From: Bradyrhizobium sp. CCBAU 53421
GTDB taxonomy: Bacteria; Pseudomonadota; Alphaproteobacteria; Rhizobiales; Xanthobacteraceae
Length of the DNA: 64,000 nucleotides
Assembly (NCBI RefSeq): GCF_015291625.1
Contig: NZ_CP030047.1
Span: 2,418,001 to 2,482,000 of the forward strand
Direction of reading: 5' to 3'
The notes beneath the pieces are model-generated. The model ran no database searches. It saw only the letters and a program-made list of their open reading frames with translations, and was not told where the DNA came from. Below, piece by piece: positions 17,132-25,675 of the stretch. The position numbers were made by a program, and so were the translations under genes. Each line of letters starts with the position of its first letter. The stretch's first letter is position 1.

Positions 17132-17984
17132 GGCCGATCGACATTCATTGCATCCAGATCATTGCGGCTGCGAGATGGATGAAGCCAGTAAAGTTGCCAG
17201 ATCGCCTGTCATAACGGGTTGCCAAGCGTCGGAAGTGTTTGAGCTGGCAAAAGCAGCGCTCGATGCGGTTGCGCTGTTTGTAGGCGTCGGCGTCGTGCGG
17301 AATGATGATCCTGCGGGTGCGGTTTGACGGGATCACCGCCGTTGCGCCGATTTCCGCGATGATCGCACGCAAGGCGTTGCTGTCATAGGCCTTGTCGGCG
17401 AGCACGGCATCGCCGCTCTGGCCGTGGAGCAGTGCGGGCGCCTGGGTGATGTCATTAACTTGCCCAGCCGTGACGATGAAGCGGAGCGGACGGCCGAGCG
17501 CATCAGCCAGCATGTGGATCTTGGTGGTCAGTCCGCCTCGGGAACGCCCCAGCGCCTGATCTTTGGCCCCCCTTTTCCGCTCGTCGCCTGCTGGTGGGCG
17601 CGAACGATGGTGCTGTCGATCATCAGATACTGGTTGTCGCGATCGGCGGTCAGAGCAGCGAACACGCGCTCCCAGACGCCGGCATGGCACCAGCGGCTGA
17701 AGCGCTGATGCACCGTTTTCCACTTGCCGTACCGTTCCGGCAGGTCGCTCCAGTGTGCGCCCGATCGCAAGACCCACAAACATCCGTTGACGAACAGTCG
17801 ATTGTCCGCAGCCGTCCGTCCCGGGTCGCCAGCTTTCCCCGGCAGCAGTGGCGCAACCCTCGCCCATTGCGCCTCCGTCAGCTCATATCGTTTCGCCGCC
17901 ACCATCTGCTCCGTGTCTCGAATCACGGAACTCTATGAATCAGCGATCAAACCGCTTGGGAATCCTGAATGTCGATCGGTCCTA
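17129..17984 (-). mobile_element. IS5-family insertion sequence (about 852 bp)
   Basis: Terminal inverted repeats are visible: GGGCCGATCGACATTCA at the left end, and the right end read on the minus strand gives GGACCGATCGACATTCA, one mismatch. Both ends abut CTAG, consistent with a TA (or CTAG) target duplication as in IS5/IS427 elements. One transposase, in two frames, fills the element. It inserted right at the stop codon of the small membrane gene, and the right junction is 15 bases from the next gene's stop. Confidence 0.92.
17145..17926 (-). CDS. IS5-family transposase (two frames, likely -1 frameshift)
   Basis: The first frame (17926 to 17528) encodes the DUF4096-type N-terminal half, YELTEAQWARVAPLLPGKAG, and the start of the DDE core with YLMIDSTIVRAHQQ. 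The second frame (ending at 17145) carries GRSRGGLTTKIHMLADALGR, LADKAYDSN and RNRIERCFCQLKHFRRLATR, including the catalytic Asp and Glu. The frames join at a run reading AAAAGGGGGG on the minus strand (about 17567-17576), the usual slippery site of this group, giving GGAKDQALGRSRGG in the fusion. Both halves look intact, so the element may be active. Confidence 0.9.
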
Positions 17985-17999
17985 GCCTTTCCCGGGTGC

Positions 18000-19148
18000 C
18001 TACTTCACCAGCCTGAACTTGCCGCCCTCGACCTTGATCAGGAACGCCGACCGCTCGTCATAGCCGTTGTGGTCGGTCGGGCTCATCGTCGAGAGGCCGT
18101 TGTTCAGATAGACGTCCTTGCCGCGCTCGAGCTCGTCGCGCAGCGCGGCGCGGAATTCCGGCGTGCCGGGCTTTGCCGTCTTCAGCGCATTCGCCGCCGC
18201 GCGCTTGAACAGCGTGACGGCATCCCACAGATGCGCGCCGAAGATGTTCGGCTTTTGCCCGTTGACCTTCTCGTAGGACGACACGAATTCGTCGCGCGCC
18301 TGGCGGAACGGATCGCTCGCCGGCAGGTCGTCGGCGATGGTGAAGGCCTCGCCGGTGAAGATCGCGCCCTCGACATTGGCGCCACCGAGCTTGATGAATT
18401 CCTCCGATGCCACGCCGTGGGTCTGGAAGATCTTGCCGGCATAGCCGCGGCTGCGCAGCGCCTCCTGCGGCAGCACCGCCGGCGTGCCGGCGGAGGCGAT
18501 GAACACCGCCTCCGGGTTGGTCGCGATCACCTTCAGCGCCTGGCCCATCGCGCTGGTGTCGGCGCGCGCATAGACCTCGTGGGTCGTGACGGTGAGGCCG
18601 AGCGACGGCGCCAGCCGCGACACCTCGGCGTAGTAGCCCTCGCCATAGCCGTCGGACACGCCGATATAGCCGAGCGTCTTGATGCCGGATTTCGCGATGT
18701 ATTTCAGGATCGCGGCCGCCATCAGATCGTCATTGGGGACCACCTTGAACGCCCAGCGGCGGCGGTCGTCCATCGGCCGCACGATCGCGGTCGCCGCCGC
18801 GAGCGAGATGATCGGCGTCTTGCTCTCCACGGCGACGTCGAGCATCGGCATGGTCACCGGGGTGAGCGAGGAGCCGATCAGGATGTCGACGCCGTCCTGG
18901 ATCACGAGGCGGCGGGCATTCTGCGTGCCCTTGGTCGGATCGGACTCGTCGTCGAGCGCGATATAGGTGACCTTCTCGCCGCCGATCTCCTTCGGCAGCG
19001 CCGCGATGGTGCGCATCTGCGGCTGGCCGAGCGCCGAGCCCGGCCCGGACGCGGACACCACGACGCCGACCTTGATGTCGGCACGCGCGTCCGGCGCAAT
19101 CAGCATCGCGCCCGCGAGTACCCAGAGTCCGGCCATGGCCAGCTTCAT
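18000..19148 (-). CDS. ABC transporter substrate-binding protein, branched-chain amino acid (LivK) type
   Basis: From the ATG at 19148 the protein is 382 residues with the signal peptide MKLAMAGLWVLAGAMLIAPD followed by ARADIKVGVVVSASGPGSAL, the usual start of a type I periplasmic binding protein. GVDILIGSSLTPVTMPMLDV and GYIGVSDGYGEGYYAEVSRL support the family. In this genus such proteins often bind aromatic or dicarboxylic acids rather than leucine. No permease or ATPase genes are adjacent, so it is an orphan receptor here, and the IS element lies just downstream. Confidence 0.92.
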   Translation of the reverse strand: MKLAMAGLWVLAGAMLIAPDARADIKVGVVVSASGPGSALGQPQMRTIAALPKEIGGEKVTYIALDDESDPTKGTQNARRLVIQDGVDILIGSSLTPVTMPMLDVAVESKTPIISLAAATAIVRPMDDRRRWAFKVVPNDDLMAAAILKYIAKSGIKTLGYIGVSDGYGEGYYAEVSRLAPSLGLTVTTHEVYARADTSAMGQALKVIATNPEAVFIASAGTPAVLPQEALRSRGYAGKIFQTHGVASEEFIKLGGANVEGAIFTGEAFTIADDLPASDPFRQARDEFVSSYEKVNGQKPNIFGAHLWDAVTLFKRAAANALKTAKPGTPEFRAALRDELERGKDVYLNNGLSTMSPTDHNGYDERSAFLIKVEGGKFRLVK

Positions 19149-19444
19149 TGCAAATCCTCCCAGCAGGTTCTTGTTCTCACGATGATAGCCGACCGGCATC
19201 CGGCTTCGCATCATATTGATTCCGCCTGATGCGTCTGTCCCCCTGATTGGGGACATCCGGCAGCGCCTGGGAAGGGCTCGCGCCTTCGAGGACGCCGCCC
19301 CCGCCGTGCAGGTTCTCGATCGGGCTGAGGCCCGGTCCTGAACCTCACGTTTACCAATCCCTTAAAGGCCGCGGGAACCAGTTTCCCTAATCGGGCGGCA
19401 ATGTCTCCCTGCTATTTGAAGGATCAGAAAAGGGAGTACGAACC

Positions 19445-19561
19445 ATGTTCAGCATTGTTCGGATCCTCGTCTTGATCGCATCTGCGTATGCGGGATCCGT
19501 GGTTGCGGGCGTGCAGTTGGACGGCGCGCCATCGTCGCAAGCGGTCGGCGTCCATGATTGA
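19445..19561 (+). CDS. Short hydrophobic peptide of 38 residues
   Basis: The ATG is preceded by AAAAGGGAGTACGAACC, a good ribosome binding site. The product, MFSIVRILVLIASAYAGSVV and then AGVQLDGAPSSQAVGVHD, has one membrane helix or signal-like segment. Its end overlaps the next gene by 8 bases (ATGATTGA), which suggests coupled translation. No family is recognised. Confidence 0.55.
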   Translation: MFSIVRILVLIASAYAGSVVAGVQLDGAPSSQAVGVHD

Positions 19562-19766
19562 GCATCACCCGATCGCGCCCGAGCACGCGCGCGCCATTTG
19601 CGAAGAGATCGGCGAGCGGCTGCGCTATGCGCTGCGCGACGATTACGCCGATTTGCCGCCGAGGCTGCGCGAACTCGTGAACGAGCTCGCGCTGCAGGAT
19701 TGCGAGGCGCCGTCGCTGGTGCCGACCATGGCGGAGATGACGCGGCCGTTGGTCATCGCCGCCTAG
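19554..19766 (+). CDS. Small hypothetical protein (70 residues)
   Basis: The protein MIEHHPIAPEHARAICEEIG continues with ERLRYALRDDYADLPPRLRE and looks like a compact helical, acidic protein without membrane segments. Its start codon lies inside the end of the upstream 38-residue gene, so translation is probably coupled. Small proteins of this style are common in Bradyrhizobium, but no function is known to me. Confidence 0.65.
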   Translation: MIEHHPIAPEHARAICEEIGERLRYALRDDYADLPPRLRELVNELALQDCEAPSLVPTMAEMTRPLVIAA

Positions 19767-19775
19767 CATCTCAGC

Positions 19776-20324
19776 CTAGCTGTCGCCGAGGCCTGCCTTG
19801 GTCACCTCCAAGGATGGCAGGAGCGCGGCAAGCAGGACGAGCGCGACCCCCAGATCGATTGAAACGTCGGCGACGTTGAAGATCCAGACAAATCGAAGTT
19901 TCGAGGCGTCGAACAGGTCGACGACGGCACCCAATCGAAGACGGTCGATCGCATTTCCGGCCGCTCCGGCGCCGATCAAGGCGAATCCGAACGCGTTGAT
20001 GGTCGATGTCGATCGCCGCAGGACGGACCCGAGCAGGGCCGCCGCTGCGGCAAGGCCGACGCAAGCGAGCGCCCAGCGCGACAACGCACCGTAGTCGGGA
20101 ATGAGGCCGAAAGCGTTGCTGCGATTGAACACGAGCGTGAGGTCGATGGGGCCCGGCAGCTTCACGGTGGCGCTGGTATCCAGCGATTGAAGGGCCCAAT
20201 GCTTTGTCAGCTGATCCAGCGCCAGCATCGCGAGTGCGACGCAGAGCGCGATGATGCGCGAGCTTCGATATCTTCTCACGAAACCGTCTCTCGCTCCGCC
20301 GCCGTCCACGCCATGAAGCAGCAA
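19776..20324 (-). CDS. lspA: Signal peptidase II (lipoprotein signal peptidase)
   Basis: The 182-residue protein has four membrane helices and the LspA motifs in order: ALDQLTKHWAL, VFNRSNAFGL, GAGAAGNAIDRLRLGAVVD and FNVADVSIDLG. Asp136 and Asp153 fit the two catalytic aspartates that cleave diacylglyceryl-modified prolipoproteins in the inner membrane. The usual partners (ileS, ribF) are not next to it, so it may be a second copy. The first 20 residues are Arg/Gly-rich and the true start could be later. Confidence 0.85.
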   Translation of the reverse strand: MLLHGVDGGGARDGFVRRYRSSRIIALCVALAMLALDQLTKHWALQSLDTSATVKLPGPIDLTLVFNRSNAFGLIPDYGALSRWALACVGLAAAAALLGSVLRRSTSTINAFGFALIGAGAAGNAIDRLRLGAVVDLFDASKLRFVWIFNVADVSIDLGVALVLLAALLPSLEVTKAGLGDS

Positions 20325-20347
20325 CCCCGGTATCGCACCAAGGCCTC

Positions 20348-21037
20348 CTAGAAGGGCGCCCAGGTTCCGTTCAGAATCGTCAATGATGGTGGCGCCTGAT
20401 GTCGCGGGCCGGGCTTGAACAACCCTGCGACCAAAAGATCATTGATCGCGTTCAGACGAACCGCGTCGTCTTGGACGTGGCCACCCCACTGTCGAACGCA
20501 GTGTGCCCGAAGCACTGCCTCGACCGCAGATGCGATGGAGTTTGCAGCTTGCCTGGGCTTATCAGGTTGACCTAAGTCGGAGGCGGCGGCCAGGATGCAA
20601 GCCGAGCTGAACTTGGACTCATCATGAGACTTTGATGGAAGGGTATATTCGCTTTTCATGGCAAGGAAGACGTCGGGCGCCACCCCTTCGCGTTCGCAAA
20701 CGGACCAAGAGGGAGCCCACACTTCGCAGGTCAGAAACACCGCCTGACGGCCTGAGCGAAGCACTCCATTTTCAGCGTGCGTCCACTTTTGGCATCCCGG
20801 CTCATTCCAACCAATGCGTCCAAACGAAATTTTCTTTTGATTGGGTGAGCCGCTCCCCAGCGCGTCCAACTGAGTTGATCGCACCGCTACGCGATGGCGC
20901 TCTGCGTGGATTAGCGAGTTCAGTGCGCTGAATATTTGAGTCCAAGTTCGTTCAACCCACGGCGGAGCAGTCGTCGGATTTCCAAGAACGGCATAAACCT
21001 GATATTTGCGGTCTCGAAATCCCACTCGTTGCCACAC
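20348..21037 (-). CDS. Hypothetical protein, accessory character
   Basis: The 229-residue product has a mixed soluble composition with few hydrophobic runs (KYQVYAVLGNPTTAPPWVER, SAVEAVLRAHCVRQWGGHVQ). GC content and codon use are lower than in the flanking genes, which suggests acquired DNA. I recognise no family. The first dozen residues may not belong to the protein. It may act alone, since the neighbours (lspA and a LysR gene) are unrelated. Confidence 0.5.
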   Translation of the reverse strand: MWQRVGFRDRKYQVYAVLGNPTTAPPWVERTWTQIFSALNSLIHAERHRVAVRSTQLDALGSGSPNQKKISFGRIGWNEPGCQKWTHAENGVLRSGRQAVFLTCEVWAPSWSVCEREGVAPDVFLAMKSEYTLPSKSHDESKFSSACILAAASDLGQPDKPRQAANSIASAVEAVLRAHCVRQWGGHVQDDAVRLNAINDLLVAGLFKPGPRHQAPPSLTILNGTWAPF

Positions 21038-21187
21038 CCACAGTTGCCGCGTCGAACTCTCGGACGGCGGTCATCATTAGCAGCCTCGCCAATGTCCGCA
21101 ATGGGTCCTGAGTGGGCCTGCTCTTTCGATCGCCCAAGGTCGGAGCAGGATCAAGGCGGCGCGTTCCGTGGCGCGCGTCCGCGTGCG

Positions 21188-22183
21188 TCAGACGTTCTTC
21201 GCGACCTTGCGCGTCCGCGTCGGGCCGGCGCCGGCGATCGCCGGCTTGATATTCCACACCGCGCGCACGGCCGCGAAGGCGTGGGCGATCACCGGCTCCT
21301 GGCGGCGGGCGGCAAGGCAGGCGAACGAGAGATCGCAGGTCAGCTTCACCTTGTCGGCGACCACGAATTGGTGCGGCCGCGCCATCCGCGGCGCCAGCAC
21401 GCTGTCGCGCGCGAGGGCGAGGCAGAGGCCGGATTCGACGAAGTCGATCATCGCCTCTTCCTGATCGGTGTAGCCGACGCGCTTCGGCAAGGCGCCGAGC
21501 GGGCGGAAGATGTCGTCGAGCAGCCGGCGGTGGCCGGAATGCGGCGGTGTCGCGAGCCACGGCAGCTCGGCGAGCTCGGCCCAGCCCTTGCCGATCACCC
21601 GGTCCCGCCAGCCGATCGGCGCGATGACGCGGTAGTCGTAGCTGAGCAGCGGCGCGAGCTGGTAGCGCCCGTCGGCGATGGTCCGCTCGCCGAAACTGTG
21701 ATGGACCAGCTGCTCCTGGGGCGTAGCGTCGACATAATAGCCGACGTCGAGCTCGCCCCGGCCGACCTGCGCCAGCACGTCGTCGCTGACGCCATGGCGC
21801 AAGAACACTTCGGTGCGTTGCGAGGACATCGCAAGGCTGCGCACGAACGGGCCGAGCCGGGTGAATTCGGGGTCGAGGATGGTGCCGACGCGCAGCGTGC
21901 CGCGCTGCGCCTCGTTCAGCGAGTCCGCCATCGCCTTGAAGTCGGATGCCGCCGCCACCGCCCGGTGCGCCAGCGGCAGCAGTGCGGCGCCGGCCTCGGT
22001 CAGCGTGAAGCCGCTGGGCGTGCGGTTGAACAGCTGCAATCCGGTGCTTTCCTCCAGCGCCTTGAGTTGCAGGCTGACCGCCGGCTGGGTCAGTTTCAGC
22101 ATCGCTGCGGCGCGCGATACGGTGCCCTCACGGGCAACCGTGATGAAGCAACGCAAGGCCTGGGTACGGGGAAGCTCGCTCAT
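21188..22183 (-). CDS. LysR family transcriptional regulator
   Basis: The 331-residue protein begins MSELPRTQALRCFITVAREG, with the helix-turn-helix TVSRAAAMLKLTQPAVSLQL and KALEESTGLQLFNRTPSGFT. The effector domain contains RGELDVGYYVDATPQEQLVH and GYTDQEEAMIDFVESGLCLA. The C-terminus ends with a basic tail (TRTRKVAKNV). Neither neighbour is an obvious target, since the upstream gene on the same strand is the MerR-ATPase fusion, 87 bases away. An AT-rich stretch before the start (about 22190-22262) probably holds its promoter. Confidence 0.92.
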   Translation of the reverse strand: MSELPRTQALRCFITVAREGTVSRAAAMLKLTQPAVSLQLKALEESTGLQLFNRTPSGFTLTEAGAALLPLAHRAVAAASDFKAMADSLNEAQRGTLRVGTILDPEFTRLGPFVRSLAMSSQRTEVFLRHGVSDDVLAQVGRGELDVGYYVDATPQEQLVHHSFGERTIADGRYQLAPLLSYDYRVIAPIGWRDRVIGKGWAELAELPWLATPPHSGHRRLLDDIFRPLGALPKRVGYTDQEEAMIDFVESGLCLALARDSVLAPRMARPHQFVVADKVKLTCDLSFACLAARRQEPVIAHAFAAVRAVWNIKPAIAGAGPTRTRKVAKNV

Positions 22184-22270
22184 TGTGTGAGCTTATAGCA
22201 CACTTTTTTGCCGTGCATCCGACCTGCGTCATGCATTGTTATGTGATTATAATACAACCAATGCGAGAAG

Positions 22271-23302
22271 TCAGGTTGGCTGCCACGCAACCATGCCTTC
22301 GGTGCGCGCGCGCACCTCGGGCGAGGCGAGGCAGGTCGCGACCGCTTCATAGCCTGCCGCACCCGGCACCGGCGTGACCGAGATCGGCACGCTGTGATTG
22401 GCGGGGCACAGGATGATCGCTTCATCGTCGCCGACCGCGTCGAGGTCGAGGATCGCGTTGGAGCGCGTCAGGAAGAACAGCGGCGGCGCCTCAGGTCCGC
22501 GGCGGCGCAGATGCGCGATCACGGCCTCCTGGCTGGTCGCATCGAGCCCTTGCTCGAGCATGTCGATCACCAGGATCGCGTCGCCGCCGGCTTCGAGCGC
22601 GGCGAGCAGGGTGGTCAATGCGGGCGTCTCCACCGCGCCGTCGGCGACGAGGACTGCAAGGCGCGCCTCGACCCTCGTTTTGTGCGCCGGGTCGGCGTCG
22701 AGCCGCGCGCGAACCGCAGCACCGCCGTCGGCGGAGCGGTCCAGCCCCACGAAGCTGGCGCCGGGCAGTACTTCGGCGAGCCGTTGCGCGAGGCGGGTCT
22801 TGCCGCTGCCGAGCGGGCCGACGATGTAGTTCAGCCGCTTGACGTCGCGCAATTCGAAGCGCTCGCCGCCCCACGGCCACGGCAGATCGAATGCGACGCC
22901 GATCGCGGGCCGCGCGCCGACCGCACCGACGAGGTCGCGCGGCGCGGGCATCTTGCCGCGGGCGAGGTCGGTGCGCAGCAGGCGCACCCTGGCGATGCTG
23001 TCGCCGGACTGGCGCATCCGCGCTTCGAGCGAGGCCTCGTGCGCGGCCAGCACGCGGTCGAGGATGACGGCGTCGCCGTTCAGGATCCGCGCCACTTCAT
23101 TGATGCCGAGGCCGAGCGCGCGCAGCGCGACGATCTCGGCGCCGCGCGCCATCTCGGCCGCACCATAGGCGCGCCATCCCGCCGGCGTCCGGCCGGGCGC
23201 GATCAGGCCGCGCTCCTCGTAGAGCCGCAGCGCCTTGGCCGAGATTCCGAGCTGCCTTGCAGCTTCGGACGGACTGAGGAAACGGGCAGCAGGAGCATTC
23301 AT
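22271..23302 (-). CDS. MerR-type DNA-binding domain fused to a P-loop ATPase
   Basis: The 343-residue protein starts with a MerR helix-turn-helix (FLSPSEAARQLGISAKALRL, then YEERGLIAPGRTPAGWRAYG). A coiled linker at about residues 80-115 follows. From about 155 comes an ATPase: Walker A GPLGSGKTR (162-170) and an ABC-like Walker B (AILVIDMLEQGLD), then FFLTRSNAILDLD. It looks like an ABC or AAA nucleotide-binding domain replacing the usual MerR ligand domain. No transporter gene lies near. How ATP and DNA binding are linked is unknown. Confidence 0.88.
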   Translation of the reverse strand: MNAPAARFLSPSEAARQLGISAKALRLYEERGLIAPGRTPAGWRAYGAAEMARGAEIVALRALGLGINEVARILNGDAVILDRVLAAHEASLEARMRQSGDSIARVRLLRTDLARGKMPAPRDLVGAVGARPAIGVAFDLPWPWGGERFELRDVKRLNYIVGPLGSGKTRLAQRLAEVLPGASFVGLDRSADGGAAVRARLDADPAHKTRVEARLAVLVADGAVETPALTTLLAALEAGGDAILVIDMLEQGLDATSQEAVIAHLRRRGPEAPPLFFLTRSNAILDLDAVGDDEAIILCPANHSVPISVTPVPGAAGYEAVATCLASPEVRARTEGMVAWQPT

Positions 23303-23424
23303 CGAATCACCTCGCGTTGTCTGACCGCACCTCTATGGAGGCGGCCGCAGGGGCAAGGTCAAGCGGGAGGGTGGTGATTCCCACGTTGCGAATTGAGCAG
23401 TGTGAGGTGAGCACGCCGGTCAGG

Positions 23425-23591
23425 CTCCCTCCCCCCTTGTGGGGGAGGGCTGGGGAGAGGGGTGGCCCCGGGCGAGATCGATCGATGAGCGTGTCGCTCT
23501 TGCAACTTGTTCGCTTGTCATGACGACTGCGGAGAGCGCACGTCGTGTGGCACCCCTCTCCCCCAACCCTCCCCCGCAAGGGGGGAGGGAG
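23425..23591. repeat. Extragenic palindrome, CCCCCCTTG(T/C)GGGGGAGG family
   Basis: CTCCCTCCCCCCTTGTGGGG opens the element and CCCTCCCCCGCAAGGGGGGA closes it, forming the same kind of inverted repeat as 9845-9950. It lies in the 526-base gap upstream of the MerR-ATPase gene. The rest of that gap holds only the next repeat. Confidence 0.85.
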
Positions 23592-23656
23592 CCCTGCTGC
23601 CGGTGCTCACCTCACGTGCGCGTTCCGCTTGATTCACAAGCGGTGCAACGTTCTCG

Positions 23657-23781
23657 ATGTCGTCCCTGCGAAAGCAGGGACCCATAACCACGAATGGTTG
23701 TTGGTGAGCGATGTTGGTATGTCGAGTCCCTTCAATAACTCCGGCCGCGGAGTAAGGGTCCCTGCTTTCGCAGGGACGACA
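23657..23781. repeat. Extragenic inverted repeat, GTCGTCCCTGCGAAAGCAGG family
   Basis: TGTCGTCCCTGCGAAAGCAG at the left is answered by CTGCTTTCGCAGGGACGACA at the right, with about 70 bases of spacer. Each arm also contains a smaller hairpin. It lies 47 bases beyond the stop of the DUF2927 gene and may serve as its transcript end. Confidence 0.85.
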
Positions 23782-23828
23782 GCGGTGTTTGACGCGAGCG
23801 TCCGTGCCCATTGCGGCAAAGCCCACCC

Positions 23829-24629
23829 TCACTCCAGATGATTCACCTTCGCCACCCAGGCGCGGACGTCGGTGAGCACGGCGGGGAGCACGGCCTTGAC
23901 CTCCTGCACGTTCATGCCGGGCTTGATGCGGGGGTCGTAGAGCAAATTGAGCAGGTATTGGTCGTAGACGTCGAAGAAGCCCATCGAGACGCTGTCGTTG
24001 AACATGGTCCACGGCACCGTCGCGGTGTCGTTGATCGGGCCGAGCGACTGCAGCAGCTCCTCATAGGCGCAGTCGAGGAAGACGAAATCGCCGTTGTCGA
24101 CGGTGAGGATGACGTCGGAATGCTCGATCTCGTAGTTCTCGTTCTTGCGGAAGCCCGACAGGCATTGCGGATCGAGCGAGGTGCGGATCTCCTTGGCGCG
24201 CTCCTGGCCGTAGAAGGTCGCGATGGTGCGGTAGAGCTCGCGGTCGCGCACCAGCTTGACCACGACATTGGCCGCCTCGCTGTCATCGGCCATCGCGATG
24301 TCGAGATGCTGCACCTTGCTGCGGATGTCGGCGACGACCTTGGCGAGCTGGGCCTTGCGGTCGGCGCGGTTGCCGTCGGCGAACACGCGCACCGGCCTGT
24401 CGTATTTGCGGATGCGGTCGACCCGGCCGGCGAGATGATACTCGGCGCCGAACGCGGTCTTCAGGAAACCCTCGACGATCTCGGCGTCGGTGAAGACCTT
24501 CTTCTCGTTGCGCTGGCGCGAGGCGATCGCCGGAATCTCGGCGGCGGCGGGCGCGAGGCTATCGGCGAGGCCAACGGCGAGCGCTGCGGCGAGAAGGAGC
24601 AGGATCGAAGGACGGTGCTGGGACATCAT
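23829..24629 (-). CDS. DUF2927 secreted protein
   Basis: From the ATG at 24629 (MMSQHRPSILLLLAAALAVG) the product is 266 residues with a signal peptide ending near AAAEIPA. IRKYDRPVRVFADGNRADRK and LFLKTAFG-type sequence before it match the DUF2927 pattern. The core continues with IRTSLDPQCLSGFRKNENYE and FLDCAYEELLQSLGP. The family is periplasmic and of unknown function. It precedes no obvious partner, and the L,D-transpeptidase starts upstream on the same strand, 90 bases away. Confidence 0.85.
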   Translation of the reverse strand: MMSQHRPSILLLLAAALAVGLADSLAPAAAEIPAIASRQRNEKKVFTDAEIVEGFLKTAFGAEYHLAGRVDRIRKYDRPVRVFADGNRADRKAQLAKVVADIRSKVQHLDIAMADDSEAANVVVKLVRDRELYRTIATFYGQERAKEIRTSLDPQCLSGFRKNENYEIEHSDVILTVDNGDFVFLDCAYEELLQSLGPINDTATVPWTMFNDSVSMGFFDVYDQYLLNLLYDPRIKPGMNVQEVKAVLPAVLTDVRAWVAKVNHLE

Positions 24630-24719
24630 GACGACGCTGCCGCAAGGTTTGCGGCAGCGCAAGGTGGGATCGGCGATCTTACCGGATGGCTGTGACTGGT
24701 TCGGTCGAAATCGTCGCGA

Positions 24720-25292
24720 TCAGTTCTTCACCACCACGGTGGCGCCGACCGAAACGCGATCATAGAGGTCCTTGACGTCCTCATTGGTCATGCGGAAGCA
24801 GCCCGACGAGACCGCCTGGCCGATCGTCTCCGGCTCGTTCGAGCCGTGAATGCGGTACAGCGTCGAGCCGAGATACATCGCGCGCGCGCCGAGCGGGTTC
24901 TCGATGCCGCCGGCCATGTGGCGCGGCAGATCGGGGCGGCGGCGCAGCATGTCCGAGGGCGGCGTCCAGGACGGCCATTCCTTCTTCGCGGAGATGCGAT
25001 GCACGCCGCTCCAGCGGAAGCCGTCGCGGCCGACGCCGATGCCGTAGCGCAGCGCCTGGCCGTTCGCCATCACCAGATACAGCCGGCGCTCGGCGGTGTT
25101 CACGATGATGGTGCCGGGGGCGTAGTTGGTCGGGTACTCGACGGTGGTGCGCGGGATCGGGCTCACCCCGCCGCCGCCGAAGAAGCTCGGGGCTTCGGAC
25201 TGGTAGCCTCGGGAGTCGAAGAACTGGGCCTGGGCCTGGCCGGCACCTGCCAGGATCGTGAGCGCGGCAAACATCAAGGCAATCTTGCGCAT
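24720..25292 (-). CDS. L,D-transpeptidase (YkuD domain)
   Basis: From the ATG at 25292 the protein is 190 residues, with the signal peptide MRKIALMFAALTILAGAGQA. The YkuD domain starts at GTIIVNTAERRLYLVMANGQ. It carries the catalytic signature HGSNEPETIGQAVSSGCFRM, in which the Cys near the end is the nucleophile. Such enzymes make 3-3 crosslinks in peptidoglycan or attach lipoproteins to it. The tail TNEDVKDLYDRVSVGATVVV matches the family's usual end. An earlier in-frame start would add seven residues before the signal peptide. Confidence 0.93.
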   Translation of the reverse strand: MRKIALMFAALTILAGAGQAQAQFFDSRGYQSEAPSFFGGGGVSPIPRTTVEYPTNYAPGTIIVNTAERRLYLVMANGQALRYGIGVGRDGFRWSGVHRISAKKEWPSWTPPSDMLRRRPDLPRHMAGGIENPLGARAMYLGSTLYRIHGSNEPETIGQAVSSGCFRMTNEDVKDLYDRVSVGATVVVKN

Positions 25293-25476
25293 CGTCGTCG
25301 TCCTCGCGAACAATCAAATATGCGCTCAGAGAGGCCACAATCGCCGGCGTTTCGCAAGCGACGAAGCCGTGACACCAGCCATTTTCCGACAACACGGTTT
25401 AAAAAGGCAACAGATCGGAAGCGATAGCTGCATTGTCCGGCCAAACCTTTGACGAAGCGGCTGAAGAATGGTTGAT

Positions 25477-25600
25477 CTGGAGCGTCTTCAAGCGAAGTGG
25501 GTACCGGTTCGCGTCAAGAAAACGCGGCCAAACAAAAGCTGGAGCGTTTTCAAGCGAAGTGGCCACCGGTTCGCGTGAAGAAAACGCGACCAAACAAAAG
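25477..25600. repeat. Two tandem 62-bp direct repeats with internal palindromes
   Basis: Copy 1 (25477-25538) and copy 2 (25539-25600) each begin CTGGAGCGT and end CCAAACAAAAG, differing at few positions. Each contains a GCGTTTTC...GAAAACGC inverted repeat like that at 1613-1660. They stand directly upstream of a TPP enzyme gene. Confidence 0.9.
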
Positions 25601-25605
25601 GATAC

Positions 25606-25638
25606 GAGCATGATCCGATTCAATCGGATCGTGCTCTG
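25606..25638. repeat. Hairpin upstream of the TPP enzyme gene
   Basis: GAGCATGATCCGATT is followed by a 2-base loop and AATCGGATCGTGCTC, one mismatch from perfect. It carries the GCATGATC end motif of the repeats at 27256, 38287 and 43103. Confidence 0.8.
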
Positions 25639-25675
25639 AGCGACCTCAAGAACATCTCGAAACGGGAGCGTGAGC

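Noticed and set aside
23425..23781. Repeat cluster considered as a CRISPR array
   Set aside because: The units are inverted, not direct, repeats with no regular spacers; they are dispersed extragenic palindromes.
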